Source of the DNA: Thiodiazotropha sp040506975
GTDB taxonomy: Bacteria > Pseudomonadota > Gammaproteobacteria > Chromatiales > Chromatiaceae
Direction: 5' to 3'
Length of the DNA: 64,000 nucleotides
Assembly: GCA_965211775.1 (NCBI GenBank)
Contig: OZ242974.1
Coordinates: forward strand, 806,001-870,000
The notes below the pieces were generated by a model. It was not told the origin of the DNA, ran no database searches, and saw only the letters and a list, made by a program, of their open reading frames with translations. Positions 1-8,713 of this stretch are shown in pieces. Numbering within the stretch: the stretch's first letter is position 1; each line of letters starts with the position of its first letter. The position numbers and the translations under genes are program-made.

Positions 1-54
1 AGGAGGAGAAGGCAAAGACGCAATCAGAGGAGGTTGAAAATGAACTGGAGCGTT
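1..54 (+). CDS. C-terminal end of an upstream gene (partial)
   Basis: The frame beginning at base 3 is open from the window edge to a TGA at 52-54 and reads as a very charged tail (EEKAKTQSEEVENELER). It would overlap the next gene's ATG at 40 by 15 bases, as in a tightly coupled operon. The other two frames give less protein-like ends. The product cannot be named from this fragment and the frame choice is an inference. Confidence 0.3.
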
Positions 55-1305
55 GAATTACTGATGATCCTTTTCTTTCTGTTGTTGAAGGGGTTTTTCT
101 CCGGATCGGAGATCGCGATGGTGAACTCTGACAAATTGAAACTGCGGCATCAGGGGAAATTGGGTAATCGTGGTGCGAATTTGGTTCTCAGGCTGTTCAA
201 AACACCTGATGTGATCCTGGGAACGACCCTGGTCGGTACCAACATCGCCACAGTCACAATCTCAACCCTGGGTGCGCTTGTCTGCATCGATCTGTTTGGC
301 AATACCGGCGACCTGATCTCAGTGATCATATTGACACCCATCCTGTTGATCTTTGGCGAAGTGGTGCCGAAAAGCGTATTTCAGCAGGAAGCTGACAGCC
401 TGGTCAGCCGATGGGTCTATATTTTGCGCTTCTTCTCATATGTCTTCTACCCGGTGATCTTCATCTTCAGTCGCGTGGCCAGATTGGCGACCCGGATTGT
501 CGGTGGCGGCACAGTGCCGCAGAACATGTTCATTACCCGCGAGGAGTTGCGGGTGCTGTTGGATGTATCCGATTCAACCTCTGACATGCAGACCATCGAT
601 CGCAAGCGGATCCGAAGAATCATTCGTTTTGCCGATACCACGGTTGGGGAAGCGATGATCCCATTACCGGATGTTGTGGGTATCAATGAAGTGCGTAACA
701 TGAAGGAGGGGGTGAGGTTGGTGATGAAGCATGGCTACAATCGCCTGCCCGTCTATCGCGGCAACATTACCAATGTCAAAGGTATCCTGACCCTCGATAC
801 CTGGGCCCTGATGTCGCCCGATCTGGAGGATAAACCGATTACCGATTACATCAGCCCGGTACTCTATCTGTCTCCGAGGCAGACCATCGATCGCGCACTG
901 CCGATGCTGCAGGCAAGGAAAGACCATATGGCTGTGGTGGTGGACGAATTCGGCTCTGCGATCGGTATTTTGACCATGGAAGACGTTTTTGAGGAGGTGG
1001 TGGGTGAAATCAATGTGGGGTACGACTTTGATGAATACCAACCGAAACGTCGGAACTACATAGAACATGAGAGTGAAAACAGCCACCTTGTGAGCGGCAG
1101 AACGCCGATATCTGAGATAAATGATATATTACATGTGGATTTTCCGTTGGAGGAGGCGCTGACAGTGGGCGGCCTGATCGTCAGCCGCCTGCGCAATATA
1201 CCGTCAGAGGGTGATGCGATAGAAGAGAAAGGTCACCGCCTGACTGTGATCGAGTCTGATGAACGTTCTGTGCTAAAAGTGAGAATCGAAAGACAACTGG
1301 GGTGA
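40..1305 (+). CDS. CNNM/CorC-HlyC family transporter-type membrane protein
   Basis: Inner-membrane protein of the CNNM (DUF21) / HlyC-CorC family, linked in other bacteria to Mg/Co efflux or ion homeostasis. The N-terminal third is an integral-membrane CNNM domain with the typical FFSGSEIA and GEVVPKS motifs. A CBS pair follows at about residues 190-310 (ending in VVVDEFGSAIGILTMEDVFEEVVGEI), then a C-terminal CorC_HlyC domain. A TTG at 34 is in frame, but the ATG at 40 is preferred because AGAGGAGG at 26-33 sits at the right distance. It lies upstream of a universal stress protein gene on the same strand, about 45 bases away. Family assignment is firm; the transported ion is not visible. Confidence 0.9.
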   Translation: MNWSVELLMILFFLLLKGFFSGSEIAMVNSDKLKLRHQGKLGNRGANLVLRLFKTPDVILGTTLVGTNIATVTISTLGALVCIDLFGNTGDLISVIILTPILLIFGEVVPKSVFQQEADSLVSRWVYILRFFSYVFYPVIFIFSRVARLATRIVGGGTVPQNMFITREELRVLLDVSDSTSDMQTIDRKRIRRIIRFADTTVGEAMIPLPDVVGINEVRNMKEGVRLVMKHGYNRLPVYRGNITNVKGILTLDTWALMSPDLEDKPITDYISPVLYLSPRQTIDRALPMLQARKDHMAVVVDEFGSAIGILTMEDVFEEVVGEINVGYDFDEYQPKRRNYIEHESENSHLVSGRTPISEINDILHVDFPLEEALTVGGLIVSRLRNIPSEGDAIEEKGHRLTVIESDERSVLKVRIERQLG

Positions 1306-1350
1306 AATAATCACTGAGTTATAACGACTGAATGGGGGAGGAATGTGGTC

Positions 1351-1842
1351 ATGGCCAATAAAACAGGCAAACAACCTATCCTTGTACCTGTCGACTTTTC
1401 AGTAGCATCGGAGGCGGCACTACTTAAGGCATTTGAGTTGGCGGAGTGTCTCAAGGTAAGGGTAGTCGTGTTACATGTCGTACACGATCCTGGCGATATG
1501 CCGGGTTACTACACGAATATGCTAAAAAAGAAGAAACTCGCCCGAATGCAAGATGCCGCGCGTGCCATGCTGGAGGAATTCATCCAGGAGTTTCGCAAAA
1601 AATACACCACCAAACAACGCCTCAAAAGGGCCGAGCGGATGCTGGTTGTTGGCTTGCCCGTTACACGGATTATGCAGGTCGCAGAAAAAATCGATGCATC
1701 AATTGTGGTAATGGGCAGTAAAGGCGAGAGAGGGCTCAAGCATTTAATGTTGGGATCAGTGGCTGAACGCGTGGTCCAGCTTTGCCCGTTGCCGGTATTG
1801 GTGGTAAAGGCTGAACTACAAGTACAAGAAGAGACATCCTGA
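1351..1842 (+). CDS. Universal stress protein, UspA family, ATP-binding type
   Basis: Small cytosolic Usp-fold protein of about 163 aa. It begins with the usual ILVPVDFS strand and acidic residue. Near the C-terminus it carries the complete ATP-binding signature G-2X-G-9X-G-S (GSKGERGLKHLMLGS), so it belongs to the nucleotide-binding class. The ATG at 1351 is chosen over the in-frame GTG at 1345 because GGGGGAGG at 1334-1341 is nine bases upstream of it. Its TGA ends one base before the ATG of the Na/Pi cotransporter, so the two genes are almost certainly co-translated, suggesting a regulatory or stress role tied to phosphate or sodium transport. Confidence 0.92.
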   Translation: MANKTGKQPILVPVDFSVASEAALLKAFELAECLKVRVVVLHVVHDPGDMPGYYTNMLKKKKLARMQDAARAMLEEFIQEFRKKYTTKQRLKRAERMLVVGLPVTRIMQVAEKIDASIVVMGSKGERGLKHLMLGSVAERVVQLCPLPVLVVKAELQVQEETS

Positions 1843-1843
1843 C

Positions 1844-3643
1844 ATGATTATCGATAAACTTATCCAGAATACTGAGTTCAATCTTAAACACTCAATCATC
1901 ATGCTGGCCGGTGTGCTGGGTATGCTGCTGGCGCTGCCCGTGCTTGCGAATGGCGGTGCGGATGCTGGCATCGAATGGGGCGTGATGGGGATGAAGCTGT
2001 TTGGCGGCCTCGCCCTGTTTCTGTTCGGTATGGAGCAGATGGCGGATGCATTGAAGGCCGTGGCGGGCGCCCGCATGAAGGGTATTCTCGCCAAACTGAC
2101 TACCAATCGCTTCATGGGGGCGGTCACCGGGGCCTTCGTAACAGCCGTTATCCAATCCTCATCGGTAACGACGGTGTTGGTGGTCGGATTTATTACCGCC
2201 GGCTTGATGTCGTTGTCGCAATCGATCGGCGTCATCATGGGTGCCAATATCGGTACTACGATCACTGCCCAGATCGTTGCGTTCAAAGTCACCAAGGCGG
2301 CGCTGCTGATGATTGGAGTCGGCTTTACCATGCTTTTTGCGTCGAAGCAGGAGAAGATCAAGCACTACGGCGCCATGTTGATGGGATTGGGCCTGGTCTT
2401 CTTCGGTATGAGTATCATGAGCGACGGCATGAAGCCACTACGCACCTATCAGCCGTTTTTGGACCTGATGATCAGTATGGAAAATCCACTGATCGGCATT
2501 CTGGTGGCCGCGGGATTCACGGGCCTGATCCAGTCTTCATCGGCAACCACCGGTATCGTGATCGTGATGGCCAGCCAGGGCTTCATTACCCTTCCCGCAG
2601 GAATTGCGTTGGCATTCGGCGCCAATATCGGTACTTGCGTAACGGCCATGCTGGCATCGATCGGCAAACCGAGGGAGGCTGTGCGTGCGGCGATTGTGCA
2701 TGTCATCTTCAATGTGGCGGGGGTGGTGCTGTGGATCATGTTCATTCCCCAGTTGGCCGAAGTCGTGACGATGATCTCCCCGAGTCATCTGGAACTCTCG
2801 GGTATAGAGCGATTGGGTGCTGAAACCCCGCGCCAGATCGCCAATGCCCATACCATTTTCAATATCGCGAATACGCTTATCTTTATTTGGTTCACCGCCC
2901 AGTTGGCACGATTGGTGGAGTGGTTGATTCCCGACCGGCTGTTGGAGGAAGAGGGATTGGCCGTCAGCGCAAAATATCTGGACGATGAACTGCTCTCCAC
3001 CCCCTCCCTGGCGTTGGATCGTGTGCGGCTGGAGGTGCTGCACATGGGTGAACGGGTAATGGAGATGCTGGACAGGATCATGCCCGCCATCCTCAATGGC
3101 GATCATAAATCCCTGGATGATGTGGCGATGCTTGACGATGAGGTGGATATTCTCTACGAGCAGATCATCGACTATCTCGGCAAGATCAGTAAACAATCGA
3201 TGACGGACCAGCAGACCGAGGAATTTCTTTCGCTGATGGAGGCGGTCGGCAACCTGGAAAATATCGGTGACACCATAGAGACCAATATGGTTGCTTTGGG
3301 CCATGAACGCATCGATCACGGTTTCTCCATCAGTGAACCTACCAAGGAAGTGCTTTCAGGTTTCCACAAGGTTGTGAAGAAAGCGGTCGATGGCGCTGTT
3401 CAGTCTGTTTCGCAGCTTAACACCGGAGTGGCGCAAAGCGTGATCGCCATGAAACATGAAATCAACGGGATAGTGGAGTCCGCCGCCGTACACCAGGCCT
3501 CAAGGCTGGTTGCGGAAGAACCCAATCGAATTGCCGCCTACACCACGGAGGTGGATATAATCGAAAAGCAAAAACGAATCTACTACTTTGCCAAGCGTAT
3601 GGCGAAATCCGTGATTCCGCCTGAAGAGATCAAGGAGGAGTAA
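1844..3643 (+). CDS. Na/Pi cotransporter family protein with PhoU-like tail
   Basis: Sodium-dependent phosphate transporter of the NptA/PNaS family, 599 aa. Two inverted-topology membrane repeats each carry the diagnostic QSSS motif: QSSSVTT at residues 104-110 and QSSSATT near 230. Each is followed by a GANIGT motif. From about residue 380 the protein is soluble and helical and resembles a PhoU domain (for example RVLEVLHMGERVMEMLDRI-like helices and NLENIGDTIE). PhoU tails in this family are thought to gate or regulate transport. It sits directly behind the Usp gene. With pit/DUF47 2.6 kb away on the other strand, the locus has two unrelated phosphate importers. Confidence 0.92.
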   Translation: MIIDKLIQNTEFNLKHSIIMLAGVLGMLLALPVLANGGADAGIEWGVMGMKLFGGLALFLFGMEQMADALKAVAGARMKGILAKLTTNRFMGAVTGAFVTAVIQSSSVTTVLVVGFITAGLMSLSQSIGVIMGANIGTTITAQIVAFKVTKAALLMIGVGFTMLFASKQEKIKHYGAMLMGLGLVFFGMSIMSDGMKPLRTYQPFLDLMISMENPLIGILVAAGFTGLIQSSSATTGIVIVMASQGFITLPAGIALAFGANIGTCVTAMLASIGKPREAVRAAIVHVIFNVAGVVLWIMFIPQLAEVVTMISPSHLELSGIERLGAETPRQIANAHTIFNIANTLIFIWFTAQLARLVEWLIPDRLLEEEGLAVSAKYLDDELLSTPSLALDRVRLEVLHMGERVMEMLDRIMPAILNGDHKSLDDVAMLDDEVDILYEQIIDYLGKISKQSMTDQQTEEFLSLMEAVGNLENIGDTIETNMVALGHERIDHGFSISEPTKEVLSGFHKVVKKAVDGAVQSVSQLNTGVAQSVIAMKHEINGIVESAAVHQASRLVAEEPNRIAAYTTEVDIIEKQKRIYYFAKRMAKSVIPPEEIKEE

Positions 3644-3682
3644 GCTGTTTCTTGAAGTGTTTGCCGCCGTTCCCTGTGTCGA

Positions 3683-3940
3683 ATGACGAATATGAAGTTA
3701 GACAAACTCTTTCGGCGTCTATTCAAGTCTCTGGATAAGGGGAAGAAGGGCAGAGAGGATGACCTGGACAAGATTGATCAGCTTCTGAAGCGTCTCGGGG
3801 ACAGGAAAGATCATTTACGGCATCGCTTGAAAAAGGAGAAACGTGTCTGCAAACAAAAGCGCCTGAAAGCGGAACTGAAGATTGTCGAGATCAAACTGAA
3901 AAAGGGAAAAAAGCGACGAAAGCAACTTGGCCCGACTTAG
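3683..3940 (+). CDS. Small highly basic protein, function unknown
   Basis: An 85-aa reading frame dominated by Lys, Arg and Glu, predicted to be one or two long charged helices (LDKIDQLLKRLGDRKDHLRH, then KKEKRVCKQKRLKAELKIVEIKLKKGKK). It has no membrane segment or signal peptide. An alternative ATG lies at 3692. It starts 39 bases after the transporter stop on the same strand, so it may be the last gene of that operon. I recognise no family; coiled-coil or nucleic-acid contact is possible. The coding assignment rests on orientation, length and the following hairpin region. Confidence 0.55.
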   Translation: MTNMKLDKLFRRLFKSLDKGKKGREDDLDKIDQLLKRLGDRKDHLRHRLKKEKRVCKQKRLKAELKIVEIKLKKGKKRRKQLGPT

Positions 3941-3960
3941 GGTAGGGTGTGTCAATACCA

Positions 3961-3983
3961 GGGCCTGTTAACACTAATCCAAT
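3961..3983 (+). repeat. Dispersed intergenic repeat, copy 1
   Basis: Copy of a short repeat with core GGGCC-N-GTTAACAC followed by TAATCCAAT. It lies between two convergent genes. AGGGTGT at 3944-3950 and ACACCCT just after the core could close a hairpin around it. Related copies occur at 25758, 35121, 40296 (reverse), 48777 (reverse) and 54353 (reverse). Confidence 0.6.
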
Positions 3984-4056
3984 ACACCCTGCCGGGACTG
4001 TTTTTGTGTCCAGAAAGGCAGAATGAGTGATTGTAGTGTGGTATCGCGGGATCCGC

Positions 4057-5514
4057 TCACTCCGTGAGTGAATTGATATAGTCGAGTAGCGGTTCTACCG
4101 GATAGGTGAGCGGAAACATTTTATCGCCCAGTCGGGTCATGACGCCTATCCACTGGTCATAGCCGCCGTATACGACAAAGTGATTTTCGATATCGCCGAC
4201 ATTGCTCCATAGGGTGTTATCCAGGGTGATAGGGGTATGCCCGACGATAACCGGCACATCGGCAGAAAGGTTGAATAGTTTGCGGAAACGTTTAACGTCA
4301 CCCTTCGTATAACCACCGGGTCGGTTGGGTTTTTGTAGTCTGTTTTGGCACAGCTCCTTGATCAGCCACGTATTGCTTTTGATATTGACCAATAATTCCG
4401 GTTTTATCTTCGAGGTGGGGGGGGCGGCATGACAGGAGATCATCTGCTCAGAATAGGCGACGTATGGAAGCAGGTCGTAGAAGCGTTCCATCTCTTTGCG
4501 GTACTCTTTACCCCGGATTTTATTCAATGCCTTTTTCCACAGTAAGCCTTGCGCCACTCCGCCTTTTGCAATCTCATCGGAAAAGCCGTCATGGTTGCCG
4601 CGCAGATAGAAAACCTGTTCGGGGAATTGTTGTTTTAGTCTAAAGATCATATCCATGATCAGCATGGAACTGTCCATTTCATGAAAGCGGCCCTCCTCTT
4701 CACTGTGTACCGCATCACCCAGGATCACCAGGCAGGCCTTGCCTAGCTCCATGGCTTCGAGAAATCCATTCTGACTCAGAATGACCAACAGGTTGTCGAC
4801 CTTTCCGTGCAGGTCTCCAATGATGAACGGTGCCATATCATCGGGCAGCCGAATGACCCCCCCGGGATTGCCGTCCCCGTCCTTTTCGCGGAACGCCTCA
4901 TTCTCCATGATCCGGTTGACGTCCTGGATGAGGTTTAGAGCCCTATCCTTCTGTAATGCAGCAATCTCGCCATTAAACAGTTTTGCTATACGCTTAAGCT
5001 TTTTACGCCGCCAAGTGGCAACTCGCATCATCTTTTTGTCTTTTAGCAATGGCGACATGCAACTGCCCGATTTTGGGGAGTAGTCTCGGAATATCAGGTT
5101 GCCATCCTCGTTGGAGATGGAAAAGACATAATCCGAGAATTTGGGTTGCATGTTGAGAAAAATTCGTTGACGCTCCTTATCCTGGCTACCGATAACCAGT
5201 TTCTCTCCATCTCCCACGCGGAAAAAACCACTGATCTGCTTGTAGTAGGTCTCTGGATCGAAAACAATGAAGCTGTTTGAATTACAGCTGTTATCTATGG
5301 CATTGGTCAGGCTTTCCGGATAGAGGTGGAGCGCCTTGCCATCGGGGGGGAGATTGATCTGCAGTGGATAACAGTGAATCGGCACCTTCACTTTCGTGCC
5401 ATGCAGATGGTACGACTCCTTGAGGTCGATCTCCTCGCACTGTGACAGACCGGCAAAGGCACTCTTGATCAGCTGAAGAAGACCCTTTTTATTTTTCGTT
5501 CCGGTTTGGTTCAT
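4057..5514 (-). CDS. Calcineurin-like metallophosphatase (PPP-type)
   Basis: A 485-aa protein whose C-terminal half has all metal-binding blocks of the metallophosphoesterase superfamily in order: GDLHGK, GDAVHSEEEG, LRGNHDGF, a single CHAAPP and VGHTPIT. This arrangement is typical of Ser/Thr-phosphatase-like enzymes and related nucleotide phosphatases. The N-terminal ~210 residues match nothing I can name and may bind substrate or partner. No membrane segment is seen. It starts 12 bases after the stop of the P-loop gene on the same strand, so the two form an operon; a paired kinase/phosphatase role is inferred. The substrate is unknown. Confidence 0.8.
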   Translation of the reverse strand: MNQTGTKNKKGLLQLIKSAFAGLSQCEEIDLKESYHLHGTKVKVPIHCYPLQINLPPDGKALHLYPESLTNAIDNSCNSNSFIVFDPETYYKQISGFFRVGDGEKLVIGSQDKERQRIFLNMQPKFSDYVFSISNEDGNLIFRDYSPKSGSCMSPLLKDKKMMRVATWRRKKLKRIAKLFNGEIAALQKDRALNLIQDVNRIMENEAFREKDGDGNPGGVIRLPDDMAPFIIGDLHGKVDNLLVILSQNGFLEAMELGKACLVILGDAVHSEEEGRFHEMDSSMLIMDMIFRLKQQFPEQVFYLRGNHDGFSDEIAKGGVAQGLLWKKALNKIRGKEYRKEMERFYDLLPYVAYSEQMISCHAAPPTSKIKPELLVNIKSNTWLIKELCQNRLQKPNRPGGYTKGDVKRFRKLFNLSADVPVIVGHTPITLDNTLWSNVGDIENHFVVYGGYDQWIGVMTRLGDKMFPLTYPVEPLLDYINSLTE

Positions 5515-5526
5515 GGTCGTGTTGCT

Positions 5527-6126
5527 CTAATCGATAATCTGCAGTGGTCCGCCTTCGGTCCCTTCCCGAATATAGATAGAGATGCCTTGTTGATGAAGAT
5601 ATTTCGCTATCTGGCGATAGACCGACAACTGCCTTTTGATCCTTTCCAGGTTGACAGCCTCATCCACGTGATGGGTGCCAAGCTTGGCCCGCTTTATTCG
5701 CTGCCTGAGCAGTGCCCCCGGTTCGGGCAATATGAACTCAAAAACGTAGCGATCTTTCCAATTGACCGAAAAGAAAAACCGCTTGGGAGGCGGCAGCACA
5801 ATCCGCTCAAAATCGATTTCCAGTGGTGGAGAGGCATCGATCCATGCCTTATCGAACACCGCCAAGGCCTCTTTGGCGCCTTTGAAAGGGAATCCGAGAT
5901 GGATCTCCCGCGGGCGTAGAGAGAGGCTCTGCGCAGTCCACCAATTCTTCAGAGAGAGGTCGATATAGCCTTCTTCAGACCAGCCACCCAGCTTACGGAT
6001 GATGGTGCTCTTACCGGCTCCGGGGGGACCGGTGATCAGCAGTTGCCGGAAAGAGACAAATCCCGGAAAAGTGATCCCCTTGATGATTTTTGTGCTTTCG
6101 AAAGGTCGGGTATGTAATGAGTCCAT
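5527..6126 (-). CDS. P-loop ATPase/kinase-like protein paired with phosphatase
   Basis: A 199-aa protein with a clear Walker A motif, ITGPPGAGKSTIIRKLGG, in the first 50 residues, as in small P-loop kinases. The remaining domain is not one I recognise, although IKRAKLGTHHVDEAVNLERI resembles a lid or base-contact helix. The frame is open up to 6237, but that start would lie inside the terminator hairpin at 6195-6224. The ATG at 6126 (MDSLHTRPF) is therefore chosen. It precedes the metallophosphatase gene in a two-gene operon, so a kinase acting on the same substrate is plausible but unproven. Confidence 0.7.
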   Translation of the reverse strand: MDSLHTRPFESTKIIKGITFPGFVSFRQLLITGPPGAGKSTIIRKLGGWSEEGYIDLSLKNWWTAQSLSLRPREIHLGFPFKGAKEALAVFDKAWIDASPPLEIDFERIVLPPPKRFFFSVNWKDRYVFEFILPEPGALLRQRIKRAKLGTHHVDEAVNLERIKRQLSVYRQIAKYLHQQGISIYIREGTEGGPLQIID

Positions 6127-6194
6127 ACAGCCTGTATTGAATCGTTGGGTGTATTTTGGCCTGTCAGGTGAGAACAACAGGCAATGGGAGAAAA

Positions 6195-6224
6195 GGAAAA
6201 AGCCCCTATGGCAGGGGCTTTTCC
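6195..6224 (-). terminator. Hairpin terminator downstream of pit
   Basis: Inverted repeat with arms GGAAAAAGCCCCT and AGGGGCTTTTCC around a 5-base loop. It sits 20 bases past the pit stop codon. On the minus strand the GC-rich stem is followed by a T-rich stretch, as in a Rho-independent terminator. Confidence 0.75.
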
Positions 6225-6243
6225 TCCCGTTTACCATCGTCTG

Positions 6244-7509
6244 TCAGCTGAATATACCCTTCAGCATGAAGAAGAATACTGCGGCCAGTATACCACCCGC
6301 CGGCAGTGTTATGGCCCATGAGACGATAATATTACCTATAACGCGCAGGTCGATGGCGCCAACACCGCGGGCCAGGCCGACACCCATCACGCAGCCGACC
6401 GCGATTTGAGTGGTCGAGACCGGCAGGCCGATCTTGGAAGCGATGACCACCGTGGCGGCTGCCGCCAGGGTTGCGCAGTAACCACGGGTTGGTGTCAGCT
6501 CTGTGATCTTGGTTCCGATTGTCTGCATCACCTTGTAGCCCATGGTAGCGAGTCCGATTACGATACCGGCGCCACCGACAAAGAGTACCCAAATCGGTAA
6601 TTCCGATTTCTGCGCGATATCACCGCCGTTTTCGACCAGTGAGAGTACCGCCGCCATGGGACCGATACCGTTGGCAACGTCGTTTGATCCATGGGCGAAC
6701 GCCATGGCGCAGGCGGTGAAGATCATCAATGGCGTGAAAACCTTCTCCACACTGGCGAAATGGAAATCCCGGTCAGCCTCGTCATCGACCTTCACCTTGT
6801 TGATCATCGCTTTACCGATAGCGGCAACAATGATGCCGATTATGGTTGCAACCATCAGGCTCTCAAACATATTGAGTTCCAGCTTCAAGTGTTTCAGGCC
6901 CTTGAAAAGGGTGACAAGAGAGACGATCCAACCGACCAGGAAAACGTATACCGGCGCCCAGGTCTTGGCGCGCGTGAAGGGATTGTCCGTGTTCAGGATC
7001 AATTTTCGTATGCTGATCATCAAGATCAGGGCGATGAAACCGCCCACCAGGGGAGAGACGATCCAGCTGGCGACGATGCTGCCGATCTTGCCCCAGTTTA
7101 CCGCGTCCACGCCGATGCCCACCATGGCGAAGCCGACAATGGCGCCGACGATGGAGTGTGTGGTGGAGACCGGCCAGCCACGGGTCGAGGCGATCATCAG
7201 CCAGATGGCGGACGCCAGCAGTGCGGCCAGCATGCCGTAGATCAGCAGTTCCGGGCTGCCGACAATACTGCTGGGATCGATGATCCCCTTCCGGATGGTC
7301 TTGGTGACGGAACCGCCGGCTATGAAGGCGCCGGCAAATTCGAAAATGGCGGCGATGACAATCGCCTGTTTTACGGTGATCGCACCTGAGCCTACCGATG
7401 TTCCCATGGCGTTGGCCACGTCATTGGCGCCGATGCCCCAGCTCATGTAAAGGCCGAAGATGACGGCCAACGCAATAAAAACTGTACCCCATTCGCTAAT
7501 GATTTCCAC
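6244..7509 (-). CDS. pit: Low-affinity inorganic phosphate transporter, Pit family
   Basis: Integral-membrane phosphate permease of 421 aa. Both halves carry the PiT signature: GANDVANAMGTSVGSGAIT near the N-terminus and GSNDVANGIGPMAAVL about residue 270. Each is embedded in multiple hydrophobic segments with a charged central loop. The family imports metal-phosphate by cation symport. The GTG at 7507-7509 is preceded by GAGGA at good spacing. It lies 120 bases downstream of a DUF47 gene on the same strand, the standard Pit accessory pairing, and ends at a strong hairpin. Confidence 0.93.
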   Translation of the reverse strand: MEIISEWGTVFIALAVIFGLYMSWGIGANDVANAMGTSVGSGAITVKQAIVIAAIFEFAGAFIAGGSVTKTIRKGIIDPSSIVGSPELLIYGMLAALLASAIWLMIASTRGWPVSTTHSIVGAIVGFAMVGIGVDAVNWGKIGSIVASWIVSPLVGGFIALILMISIRKLILNTDNPFTRAKTWAPVYVFLVGWIVSLVTLFKGLKHLKLELNMFESLMVATIIGIIVAAIGKAMINKVKVDDEADRDFHFASVEKVFTPLMIFTACAMAFAHGSNDVANGIGPMAAVLSLVENGGDIAQKSELPIWVLFVGGAGIVIGLATMGYKVMQTIGTKITELTPTRGYCATLAAAATVVIASKIGLPVSTTQIAVGCVMGVGLARGVGAIDLRVIGNIIVSWAITLPAGGILAAVFFFMLKGIFS

Positions 7510-7629
7510 TTTGGAATCCTCGATGTTCTTTTTTGCCCGTGTTCACGCGGATTGCTTGGCGTGATACGGTCGGTTGATTTTTGAGACCCTTGTCAGAATC
7601 CCGGACAAACACTTTTCCGGTCTTCTCTG

Positions 7630-8310
7630 TCAGTGTGCGATCAGTAATCGCATGCGGTCACCCACTTTCTCTGCATAATCGGCCAGGTCGCCGATCCACT
7701 GGATCATCTGATACCAGAACATGACAGAGACCGGGTTCATGGACTCCTCCTGGGCGAAAAGACTGCGCGCCAGCGCCATGCCCATCTCATCGGTTTCGTC
7801 CTCAACCTTGCCGAGTATTTCCACCATCTCCTCGACCTTATTGGCCTGATTGCCCTTGAATCCCATTTCTATCAGTTCATCAAGTTCATCGATGATAGTG
7901 GCCGCCTGGTTGCAGGTGTCGACGCACCGTTGCACGAAGTTGCGCAGCGGCTCACTCATATCGGCCGGTACGGACATGTCCCGTTCCATCAACAGGCCGG
8001 CGATATCCTGTGCGGTATCGGCGATGCTGTCCTGCATCTCCAACAGCTCGAGCAGGTCTCGTCGGTCTACCGGCATGAACAGGCTCTTTGGCAAACGGGC
8101 GCGAATGTCGTTTTCAATCTGGTCGGCTTCATGCTCGAGGGAGAAGATTTGCTCTTTAATAGCCTTCAGCTTTTCTTGGTCTTTATCGATGAGGGCATCG
8201 AACAGGCCAGGAACTTCCGAGATGCACTCTCTGACTTTACCCATATGCATCTGCAAGGGTTTGAAAGGTGAGCTTCCCAGGAGGGAAGCAATGGGGTTGG
8301 TTGGTCGCAT
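7630..8310 (-). CDS. DUF47 / TIGR00153 PhoU-like Pit accessory protein
   Basis: A 226-aa all-helical cytosolic protein of the TIGR00153 (DUF47) family, structurally related to PhoU. It has the conserved EHEADQIENDIR helix, the RRDLLELLEMQDSIADTAQDIA block and the C-terminal MIQWIGDLADYAEKVGDRMRLL. Members are nearly always encoded next to pit genes and are thought to control the permease. The ATG at 8310 has GAGGA about seven bases upstream. It is the first gene of the DUF47-pit operon. Confidence 0.9.
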   Translation of the reverse strand: MRPTNPIASLLGSSPFKPLQMHMGKVRECISEVPGLFDALIDKDQEKLKAIKEQIFSLEHEADQIENDIRARLPKSLFMPVDRRDLLELLEMQDSIADTAQDIAGLLMERDMSVPADMSEPLRNFVQRCVDTCNQAATIIDELDELIEMGFKGNQANKVEEMVEILGKVEDETDEMGMALARSLFAQEESMNPVSVMFWYQMIQWIGDLADYAEKVGDRMRLLIAH

Positions 8311-8609
8311 AAAGTTATCCTCATTTAGTGTGAGTTGGTATGAAAGGGCTGCCTTACGGCAGGTTTAGATAACTTGTCAACAATGTGTATCAGATTGGTT
8401 TTGAAACATCGGAAATCAGGGTCTCTAGTAGTTGGTATAACCACTATGTGCGGTTTTTTTCGGGGTAAATGCGTTCCCTTCACGCAAGCCTGATCGAGCT
8501 CTTGCCTCGTCTGTCGTGCCCCCTCCTCTAACTTGATACACAATTTGTTTGATGCTTATTTTTTGATGTTTGGGATTTTATTACGGTGTGCCGTGGATTG
8601 CCTTGATCA
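8311..8609. other. Intergenic region upstream of the DUF47-pit operon
   Basis: About 300 bases with no convincing gene. On the minus strand a TTGACA (8375-8380) could serve as a -35 for DUF47-pit, but no good -10 follows. The rest shows nothing recognisable until the Pho box at 8610. Confidence 0.4.
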
Positions 8610-8643
8610 CTGTCATCTAAATGCCATATTACTGTAATATATT
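8610..8643 (+). promoter_or_regulatory. Pho box with spaced -10 element
   Basis: Three heptamers, CTGTCAT (8610), ATGCCAT (8621) and CTGTAAT (8632), follow each other with exactly four bases between them. This is the 11-bp direct-repeat layout of PhoB operators. A -10-like TATATT (8638-8643) begins 10 bases after the second heptamer, the distance seen in E. coli Pho promoters. It faces the gene at 8714. The DUF47-pit operon reads away from it and could only be affected indirectly. Confidence 0.72.
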
Positions 8644-8713
8644 TGATGTGGCGATCTCTGCTCTCAGTGTGACCGGATCTTGCCGCAATTTTGGATGATG
8701 TAGAGGCCCATCC

